Assembly (NCBI GenBank): GCA_028280915.1
Contig: JANQKX010000404.1
Coordinates: forward strand, 1-7,211
Length of the DNA: 7,211 nt
Reading direction: 5' to 3'
From: Kiloniellaceae bacterium
GTDB lineage: Bacteria > Pseudomonadota > Alphaproteobacteria > Kiloniellales > Kiloniellaceae
Both the position numbers and the translations under genes were made by a program. How positions within the stretch are numbered: the first letter of the stretch is position 1; each line of letters starts with the position of its first letter. The notes under the pieces were generated by a model. That model was given only the letters and a program-made list of their open reading frames with translations, did not search any database and was not told where the DNA came from. Positions 1 to 4,529 of this stretch are shown piece after piece.

Positions 1-702
1 GCTTAGCCCCGGCATGAGGTCGTAGGTACCCGATCCCATTTGCATGCCATAGGGCAAACGCAGTGTGGGCGTGGCGCCGGTTGGCGCCAACACCTGGTCC
101 TCGTTGTCGATATCGCCGGTCGGGAAACTGAGGCCGAGATTAGCATGAACGTGATGCACCGGATCCTCATAGAGCCGGAACAAAGCCGACGCCTTGGTGT
201 CGCCGAAGCCGCTCGAGTCGGTCGTGAAGGTGCCGAGGCGCGTGGTTCCCACGGGACCGGCGAAGGTGATGTGGTCCATGCTCTTGTCCGTGTAGTTTCC
301 CATGAGCATGAGCGTCACCCAATCCGTCGGCGCATACATCAGGCCGAACATGTGCATCTGGGTCGTCATCTCGGTGGGAACCACGCGAAACGTGGGCGGG
401 GGCGCGTTGGGGTTTTCAAACTCCGTCACGATTTGCTCTGGGCTCAGGTTGTCGGTACCGTCCCGGTTGCCGTCCATTTTCATCCGCATGTAGCGGTAGG
501 AAACCATCCATTCCCCCGCCTTGTGCATGTGGTCGCCCATCACGCCGATAGGGGCATGCCCGTCGGCGCGGATGCCGGCCTTGTCACCGCTAATGGTAAG
601 GCCCGGATCCAGAGGTTCATCTTCGTGGGCCAAGGCCACATGCCCGGTCATGGCGGACCAGGCGACAGCCGCAGCCGCCACCATTGATTTTTGAATTCGC
701 AT
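1..702 (-). CDS. Met/His-rich secreted protein, probable outer-membrane beta-barrel (MetA-pathway/'transporter'-like), 3' end missing
   Basis: This frame stays open for 234 codons from an ATG at 702 to the left edge, so the C-terminus lies outside the window. The start is well supported: AAGGAG lies six bases upstream (708-715 region). Residues 1-25 form a signal peptide, with an RIQK n-region, an alanine-rich core and VALA before His26, so the product is exported. The mature part contains the block APIGVMGDHMHKAGEWM, followed by SYRYMRMKMDGNRDG. I recall these from proteins deposited as 'transporter' (putative phenol-degradation MetA-pathway family, beta-barrel type). Alternating aromatic/hydrophobic stretches and FPTGDIDNE fit such a barrel. 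Methionine is very frequent (19 of 234 residues), often next to histidine (GDHMHK, TTQMHMFG). That suggests, but does not prove, soft-metal or copper contact. It follows the DUF2946 gene after 103 bases on the same strand, so co-transcription is possible. The molecular function is unknown. Confidence 0.8.
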   Translation of the reverse strand, partial: MRIQKSMVAAAAVAWSAMTGHVALAHEDEPLDPGLTISGDKAGIRADGHAPIGVMGDHMHKAGEWMVSYRYMRMKMDGNRDGTDNLSPEQIVTEFENPNAPPPTFRVVPTEMTTQMHMFGLMYAPTDWVTLMLMGNYTDKSMDHITFAGPVGTTRLGTFTTDSSGFGDTKASALFRLYEDPVHHVHANLGLSFPTGDIDNEDQVLAPTGATPTLRLPYGMQMGSGTYDLMPGLS

Positions 703-805
703 GCGTCACTCCTTGCGATTCCATCTTAAATTGCCAGAAAATCGAACACCTCGCAGCCGCCAGATTTCTCGCGCGGGTGCAGGGCCGATTTAGATTTTGG
801 AGGGT

Positions 806-1264
806 TTAAGCTGGAAACGGGGGTGCCCTGGCGTACGCCCTGGCAAAGGAGATCTGTGACGGCGACAGCGCCGTCAGAACCGAAAAACGAGCTAAGGTGA
901 TCGGGCCATAGGAAACCGGCTCGGCTGTACGCCCGTCAAGTATTGCAAAGGCGCAAACGGTGAAACAGAAAGGGCAAAAGGCCGATGCAGCCTCGCCTTG
1001 GCCTTGTTCCTCGTTCTGCTCTTGGGAGAATTCACCATCGTTGAGCTTGTCAAAGGAGACAAGCCGCACCCCGCTCGGGGTGCAAATCTGGATAAATGAA
1101 AATATGCCGTCCGCACTGGGTTCGGCCTTGGCAAGGCTTTGGGCCAAACCGCCAAACATAGGTTGCAATATTGCCAGAAGGGCCAGAAAAACGGTCAGGC
1201 GCCGACGGACGGCACCCTTTTGCCACTTGGCGAATTTGGCCAATGATTTAGGCATCTTTTTCAT
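806..1264 (-). CDS. DUF2946-like small CxxC protein
   Basis: 152 residues from the preferred start. The protein begins MKKMPKSLAK, has a basic stretch (VRRRL), and then one hydrophobic segment (about residues 22-45) that is a signal anchor or signal peptide. The rest is predicted to be extracytoplasmic: ICTPSGVR near residue 60, an acidic/glutamine-rich linker, FCPFCFTVC with CxxC at residues 97 and 100 plus Cys104, and an ending with ARAPP. The order 'IC..sGVR', 'CPfC', 'R.PP' matches my knowledge of DUF2946 proteins, which have no defined biochemical role and are often found near copper genes. An ATG eight codons upstream (1288) would give 160 residues, but its AGGA abuts the codon. The chosen ATG at 1264 has GGTGGGGG just upstream and lies downstream of a TTGACA element, which favours it. 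Possible ligands are Cys61, Cys97, Cys100 and Cys104. It probably shares a transcript with the Met-rich protein downstream. Confidence 0.75.
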   Translation of the reverse strand: MKKMPKSLAKFAKWQKGAVRRRLTVFLALLAILQPMFGGLAQSLAKAEPSADGIFSFIQICTPSGVRLVSFDKLNDGEFSQEQNEEQGQGEAASAFCPFCFTVCAFAILDGRTAEPVSYGPITLARFSVLTALSPSQISFARAYARAPPFPA

Positions 1265-1278
1265 ATCCCCCACCGGGG

Positions 1279-1308
1279 CGGATACCATTCCTAAACCATG
1301 GATGTCAA
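1279..1308 (-). promoter_or_regulatory. Candidate sigma70-type promoter for the DUF2946 gene
   Basis: Reading the minus strand, a perfect TTGACA (1308-1303) is followed after 18 bases by TATCCG (1284-1279), a weak -10 with three of six consensus positions. Alphaproteobacterial promoters often keep the -35 better than the -10. Transcription would begin near 1272, just before the ATG at 1264 and downstream of the alternative ATG at 1288. This is one reason to prefer the shorter protein. Called by eye only. Confidence 0.35.
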
Positions 1309-1350
1309 CGCTGACGGGAAGTCACCGTCCCTTTGGGGCGGCCGGCATCC

Positions 1351-1360
1351 TTGGCGCCAA
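1351..1360. repeat. Palindrome TTGGCGCCAA, second copy at 81-90
   Basis: The perfect 10-bp palindrome TTGGCGCCAA lies in the fieF/DUF2946 gap, about 43 bases upstream of the TTGACA element. The identical sequence occurs at 81-90 inside the Met-rich protein gene. Several 10-bp palindromes are expected by chance in a window this size, so this is recorded as sequence only. Confidence 0.3.
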
Positions 1361-1407
1361 TCGCCTTTTCAAACGAACGTCACGTCTTTCGAAAAAGGAA
1401 AATCGGA

Positions 1408-2343
1408 CTACGTGGCACTTTTATCCGGCGACCCACTGGCATCCCCCAGATAGGGGTCTTGGTGGATGATCACCTCCGCGCCGGGAAAAGCATCGCCCAA
1501 CTGGCGCTCCACTTGATCGGCCACCTCGTGGGCGTCGTGCAGGGAAATCGAGCCGTCCATTTCGATATGGCACTGAATGAACTTTTGCGGACCCGAGGCC
1601 CGGGTCCTCAGATCGTGGATACCCAGCACTTGATCGTGGTTCAGCACCATTTCTTGGATCTGCTCGCGAAGCTCATCGGGCAATTCCCGGTCCATCAGCA
1701 TATTGAGCGCCGATTTAGCGATCAGCCAGGCATTGTAAACAATATAGGCGGCGATTCCCACGCCGAACAGGGGGTCGGCCCAATGCCATCCCAATTGGGC
1801 GCTCAGCAGCAGGGAGACGATCACCGCCGCGTTGACCAGGATATCCCCCTTGTAATGCAGGGCATCGGCGGTAATGGCCACCGACGAAGTCCGTTTGATG
1901 ACATAGGTCTGGAAGGCTGCCAGCCCCAAGGTCGCTGCGATGGCGAAGACCATGACCCCGATGCCCACACCGCTGTGGGTGACCGCTTGCGGCGTGATAA
2001 AACGCGGGATCGCCTCGATCACCAGAAAGGCCGCCGAACCGGCGATGAAGGCCGATTGGCCCAGAGCCGCCAAGGGTTCGGCCTTGCCGTGGCCAAAACG
2101 GTGTTCCCGGTCCGCTGGCGACAGGGCGTGACGCACAGCCAACAGGTTGATGAGGGACGCCGCCGCGTCCAAAAGAGAATCGATCAGGGTGGCGAAGAGG
2201 CTCAGTGAGCCGGTCAATTGCCAGGCAAAAAATTTCACGGCGATCAGGACAAAGGCCACGCCCACGGCGGCATAGGTCGCCGAGCGCATGAGCCGGGCGT
2301 TCTGCGTCGGCGGCATGGCGATATCTTTGACGTGGTCACTCAA
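1408..2343 (-). CDS. fieF: Cation diffusion facilitator, FieF/YiiP-type iron/zinc efflux transporter
   Basis: 311 residues, close to the family's usual 300. FieF/YiiP proteins are homodimeric inner-membrane antiporters that export Zn2+ or Fe2+ in exchange for protons. Six hydrophobic helices fit residues about 22-210, followed by a cytoplasmic ferredoxin-like domain. All metal sites of the E. coli protein are recognisable. Site A is Asp55, Asp59, His163 and Asp167 (DSLLD and HYKGD). Site B is Asp78, His81 and His85 (PADREHRFGHGKAE). The cytoplasmic site includes His243, His259, His294 and Asp296 (GIHDLRTR, HQDP). The start is a TTG with GAGGG seven bases upstream. The next in-frame ATG (codon 10, 2316) lacks a good ribosome site but would align exactly with the E. 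coli N-terminus, so the start is uncertain. It lies 62 bases after pdxH and is probably co-transcribed. The substrate (Fe, Zn, possibly Cd) cannot be decided from sequence. Confidence 0.93.
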   Translation of the reverse strand: MSDHVKDIAMPPTQNARLMRSATYAAVGVAFVLIAVKFFAWQLTGSLSLFATLIDSLLDAAASLINLLAVRHALSPADREHRFGHGKAEPLAALGQSAFIAGSAAFLVIEAIPRFITPQAVTHSGVGIGVMVFAIAATLGLAAFQTYVIKRTSSVAITADALHYKGDILVNAAVIVSLLLSAQLGWHWADPLFGVGIAAYIVYNAWLIAKSALNMLMDRELPDELREQIQEMVLNHDQVLGIHDLRTRASGPQKFIQCHIEMDGSISLHDAHEVADQVERQLGDAFPGAEVIIHQDPYLGDASGSPDKSAT

Positions 2344-2382
2344 GAAATGGCCCTCGCCCTTTTTTCAAGCCCGCCTCAATTC

Positions 2383-2407
2383 CCTGTCCGATTTTTCCGG
2401 TCCGATT
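2383..2407. repeat. Short imperfect tandem repeat at the end of pdxH
   Basis: CCTGTCCGATT (2383-2393) and CCGGTCCGATT (2397-2407) differ at one base and are spaced 14 bases apart. The second copy covers the pdxH stop codon. It may be chance or a remnant of local slippage; no function is evident. Confidence 0.4.
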
Positions 2408-2999
2408 ACGGATAAAGCCGGGTTGTGGACCACGCTGAGCCGGTGCGTTCATAAACCAGACGGTCATGCAGGCGGAAGGGACCGTCCTGCCAGAATTCCA
2501 TCAAGCGGGGCGCGACCCGAAAACCCGACCAATGGGGCGGCCGCGGTACCGTGCCGATGGCATACTTCGCGGCCATGACGGCCACCCGCTTTTCCAGCTC
2601 AAAGCGGCCCGTCAGGGGCCGGGACTGGTCGCTCGCCCAGGCGCCGATCTGGCTTTGCCGGGGACGGCTGGCGAAGTAAGCATCCGCTTCCTCCGGGGAC
2701 ACCTGTGCCACCTCCCCTTCGATTCGCACCTGCCGGCGCAGGGATTTCCAGTGAAACAGGATCGCCGCCATGGGATGGGCCAGCAACTGGGTACCCTTGC
2801 GGCTTTCATAGTTGGTGTAAAACACAAAACCCCGATCGTCATAGTCCTTCAAGAGCACCATGCGGCAAGACGGCATGCCGTCCGCGCCCACGGTCGAGAC
2901 GGCCATGCCATTGGGATCGTTGACTTCCTTTTCCTTGGCCTCCGCGAACCAATCGCCAAACAGGCGAAAGGGTTCGGCAGGCGCAGATTCAAATGCCAT
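2406..2999 (-). CDS. pdxH: Pyridoxamine/pyridoxine 5'-phosphate oxidase
   Basis: PdxH is the FMN-dependent cytosolic enzyme that oxidises pyridoxine or pyridoxamine 5'-phosphate to pyridoxal 5'-phosphate, the last step of vitamin B6 synthesis and salvage. The 197-residue product fits the compact bacterial family. Recognisable elements include the FMN-binding block CRMVLLKDYDDRGFVFYTNY (Arg46, Lys51). The phosphate/PLP-binding block is YFASRPRQSQIGAW (Tyr108, Arg112, Ser116). Also present are FRV...EFWQ, the catalytic RLHDR (Arg176, His178) and the terminal RLYP, equivalent to RLAP in E. coli. I chose the ATG at 2999, which has AGGAAG nine bases upstream and gives the usual short N-terminus. 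An in-frame TTG ten codons upstream (3029) would add MYSGNRKQTT but has no better ribosome site. It is the first gene of the leftward block, with fieF next. Confidence 0.96.
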   Translation of the reverse strand: MAFESAPAEPFRLFGDWFAEAKEKEVNDPNGMAVSTVGADGMPSCRMVLLKDYDDRGFVFYTNYESRKGTQLLAHPMAAILFHWKSLRRQVRIEGEVAQVSPEEADAYFASRPRQSQIGAWASDQSRPLTGRFELEKRVAVMAAKYAIGTVPRPPHWSGFRVAPRLMEFWQDGPFRLHDRLVYERTGSAWSTTRLYP

Positions 3000-3034
3000 G
3001 GTCGTTTGCTTCCTGTTCCCCGAGTACAAAATCC

Positions 3035-3070
3035 AGAATGCATTCTAGCAGTTTACCCAAGGGGTGAAAC
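3035..3070 (-). promoter_or_regulatory. Candidate pdxH promoter overlapped by a 12-bp palindrome
   Basis: On the minus strand, GTTTCA (3070-3065) and TAGAAT (3047-3042) are separated by 17 bases. The -10 matches five of six consensus positions and the -35 three of six. Initiation near 3035 would give a leader of about 36 bases before the pdxH ATG. AGAATGCATTCT (3035-3046) is a perfect 12-bp palindrome covering most of the -10 and the likely start point, the place expected for a repressor site. A 12-bp palindrome arises by chance about once or twice in a window this long, so the operator role is only a suggestion. Confidence 0.3.
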
Positions 3071-3075
3071 CACCT

Positions 3076-3098
3076 CTTGAATTCCCACGTCATATAAC
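3076..3098 (+). promoter_or_regulatory. Candidate promoter elements upstream of the leader ORF and cbpA
   Basis: TATAAC (3093-3098) is a five-of-six -10 match about 20 bases before the AAGGAG of the leader ORF. CTTGAA (3076-3081) resembles both a sigma70 -35 and the -35 of heat-shock sigma32 promoters. However, the gap to TATAAC is only 11 bases, too short for a standard sigma70 pair, and I see no matching CCCAT-type -10 at sigma32 spacing. A promoter somewhere here is likely because cbpA needs one, but the exact boxes are uncertain. Confidence 0.25.
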
Positions 3099-3130
3099 GA
3101 ATTGTGAGTTCACACCAAGGAGCGCGCATC

Positions 3131-3199
3131 ATGACTCATAAGCAAGGCCGGTTCTGGCGCGAGGGCCGGAGCACCCGGCGCGTTCCGCCAATTCGTTAG
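3131..3199 (+). CDS. Candidate 22-residue Arg-rich leader peptide
   Basis: An ATG at 3131 opens a 22-codon ORF, MTHKQGRFWREGRSTRRVPP followed by Ile-Arg and TAG. It has AAGGAG eight bases upstream (3117-3122), the best ribosome binding site in the intergenic region and clearly better than that of cbpA. Six of 22 residues are arginine and two adjacent prolines lie four codons from the stop. It resembles no protein family I know. It lies 74 bases before the cbpA start in another frame, and its last codons and stop fall inside a set of alternative hairpins (3185-3224). It could be a regulatory leader peptide, a very small protein, or a chance ORF. Confidence 0.4.
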   Translation: MTHKQGRFWREGRSTRRVPPIR

Positions 3200-3224
3200 G
3201 CGGCCCCGCCCGCTTCGGCGAATT
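3185..3224 (+). promoter_or_regulatory. Competing RNA hairpins between leader ORF and cbpA
   Basis: CCGCC (3185-3189) can pair with GGCGG (3199-3203) around the leader stop codon. The same GGCGG can instead pair with CCGCC (3206-3210). In that second fold AATTCG (3190-3195) can pair with CGAATT (3219-3224), enclosing it, so the two folds are mutually exclusive. A further small stem, CGC-TTCG-GCG (3211-3220), carries a stable UUCG loop. No U-rich tract follows, so it is not an intrinsic terminator. The layout would suit translation-coupled control, but no energies were computed. Confidence 0.3.
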
Positions 3225-3273
3225 TTACCAAAAGAGCACAACGATCAGCAGCCGTACCCGAGCGAGACACAGT

Positions 3274-4203
3274 ATGCAGGATCCCTATCAAACCCTCAAA
3301 ATCAGCAAGACCGCCTCGACCGAGGAGATCAAAAGCGCCTACCGCAAGCTGGCCAAGGAGTACCATCCCGATCTGAATCCCGGCAATGAAGAGGTGGAAC
3401 GCCGCTTTAAGGAAATCTCCCAAGCCTATCAAATCCTTGGCGATCCGGAAAAACGCAAGCGCTTCGACCGGGGTGAAATCGACGCCAGTGGTCAGGAAAC
3501 CCCGTGGAAAGGCGGTTTTTATCAGCAGCAGGCCGGCCCCGGTTTCCGGGCCAAGTACGCCCGCTCCTCCACCGGCGATTCCTTTAGCGCCGACAACATC
3601 TTCTCCGATCTTTTCGGCGGCCGGGGTTGGGCCCGTTCGGGGCCGCACAAGGGCGAGGATGTGTCCTATTCCATTTCCGTCAGTTTCCTGGACGCCGCCA
3701 AGGGGGCGACCAAACGGGTCCGCCTGGCCGACGGCAAAACCCTGGACGTGCGCATTCCCGCCGGCACGGAAGACGGCCAGCAACTGCGGCTGAAGGGCCA
3801 AGGCCGCCCCGGCGCGGGCGGCGGGGCCAGCGGGGACGTGCTGGTAGAGGTCAACGTGCAGTCCCACCCCCACTTCACCCGCAAGGACCGCAACATCTAT
3901 CTGGAGGTGCCCGTGACCCTGCAGGAGGCCCTCCTGGGCGCGGTGATCACCGTGCCGACCCTCTACGGCAAGGTTTCCATGAAAATTCCGCCGGGCTCGA
4001 ACACGGGCACTACGCTCCGGCTCAAGGAAAAAGGCATCGCCGGGCGGGGGTCGGAAAAAGCCGGCGACCAGTACATCAAACTGAACGTGGTCCTGCCCGA
4101 CAAGCCCGACCAGGAACTCAGCGATTTTGTGAAAAACTGGGGTCAAACCCATGGCTACGACCCGCGCCGCGCCGCCGGGCTGACCGAAGGAGACGAGCGA
4201 TGA
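3274..4203 (+). CDS. cbpA: CbpA-type J-domain co-chaperone (class B DnaJ, no zinc finger)
   Basis: 309 residues. J proteins bind client polypeptides and stimulate the ATPase of DnaK (Hsp70) in the cytoplasm. Residues 1-68 are a complete J domain with the essential HPD at 31-33 and the helix IV end DPEKRKRFDRG. Residues about 70-125 form a glycine/phenylalanine-containing linker (FSADNIFSDLFGG). Residues 126-205 and 206-285 are the two beta-sandwich substrate-binding domains (KGEDVSYSISVSF; IYLEVPVTLQEALLGA), followed by a C-terminal tail. The protein has no cysteine at all, so the CxxCxGxG zinc repeats of classical DnaJ are absent. This architecture and length match CbpA (306 residues in E. 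coli). The immediately following CbpM-type gene overlaps its stop codon, which strongly supports the assignment. The ribosome binding site is weak (GAG about 10 bases before ATG), so translation may be low or regulated from the leader region. Confidence 0.93.
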   Translation: MQDPYQTLKISKTASTEEIKSAYRKLAKEYHPDLNPGNEEVERRFKEISQAYQILGDPEKRKRFDRGEIDASGQETPWKGGFYQQQAGPGFRAKYARSSTGDSFSADNIFSDLFGGRGWARSGPHKGEDVSYSISVSFLDAAKGATKRVRLADGKTLDVRIPAGTEDGQQLRLKGQGRPGAGGGASGDVLVEVNVQSHPHFTRKDRNIYLEVPVTLQEALLGAVITVPTLYGKVSMKIPPGSNTGTTLRLKEKGIAGRGSEKAGDQYIKLNVVLPDKPDQELSDFVKNWGQTHGYDPRRAAGLTEGDER

Positions 4204-4529
4204 TTATGACCTTCGAGGCGGTCATTGCCGAGGTTGATGTGGGCGCCTGCGAACTGCACTATTGGATCGAGCAGAACTGGGTCCTGCCGGTCGAGCAGGA
4301 AGGTGAATTCCTGTTCGATCAAAGCGACGTGGCCCGGGTTCATCTGATCGCCGAATTGCGCCAGGACCTGGGGGTCAACGAAGAAGCGGTCCCCGTCGTT
4401 TTGCGCCTTTTGGATCAGATTTATGGCCTGCGAAAGGCCCTCAGCGACCTGAACGAGGGCATCAAAAAACTGCCCGATGCCTGCCGGCAACGGCTCGAGG
4501 AGGAGTTACGCGCGGCCGCCGATGAATAA
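4200..4529 (+). CDS. cbpM: CbpM-type chaperone modulator (MerR-like HTH)
   Basis: 109 residues, near the 101 of E. coli CbpM, which binds the J domain of CbpA and blocks its action on DnaK. The start is the ATG of an ATGA overlap with the cbpA stop, with AAGGAG seven bases upstream, so translation is probably coupled. An ATG two codons later is an alternative. The sequence follows the CbpM pattern. An N-terminal helical part (ELHYWIEQNWVLPVEQ) leads into the short wing EFLFDQSDVARVHLIAELRQ. Then come GVNEEAVPVVLRLLDQIYGL, typical of MerR-like folds, and a terminal charged helix that could form a coiled coil (about 76-106). It lacks a separate effector domain, so DNA binding is not expected. 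Its last 24 bases overlap the 3' end of yihY on the opposite strand. Confidence is high for the family; that it inhibits this CbpA is inferred from neighbourhood. Confidence 0.88.
   Translation: MIMTFEAVIAEVDVGACELHYWIEQNWVLPVEQEGEFLFDQSDVARVHLIAELRQDLGVNEEAVPVVLRLLDQIYGLRKALSDLNEGIKKLPDACRQRLEEELRAAADE

Noticed and set aside
40..687. 215-codon plus-strand frame at the left edge
   Set aside because: The minus strand carries a signal peptide, a strong ribosome site and a recognisable family block over the whole stretch.
1374..1398. CCTTTTC...GAAAAAGG as a fieF terminator
   Set aside because: The arms pair only with a bulge, are A/T-rich and have no following T-run on the minus strand.
1333..2208. 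291-codon open frame antisense to fieF
   Set aside because: The opposite strand encodes a full CDF transporter with every metal ligand; this frame resembles no protein and is rich in His/Gln/Arg as shadows are.
3099..3110. GAATTGTGAG, identical to part of the E. coli lac operator
   Set aside because: Only one half is present, with no symmetrical partner and no lac-type genes; a chance 10-base match.
3196..4152. 318-codon open frame antisense to cbpA
   Set aside because: It mirrors the codon periodicity of a GC-rich gene with complete J-protein homology; the translation is low-complexity Gly/Ala/Val without family motifs.
3627..4199. In-frame upstream extension of cbpM through cbpA to give 300 residues
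   Set aside because: The upstream part is an Arg/Pro/Gly-rich out-of-frame reading of cbpA; the real start is the ATGA overlap at 4200 with AAGGAG.
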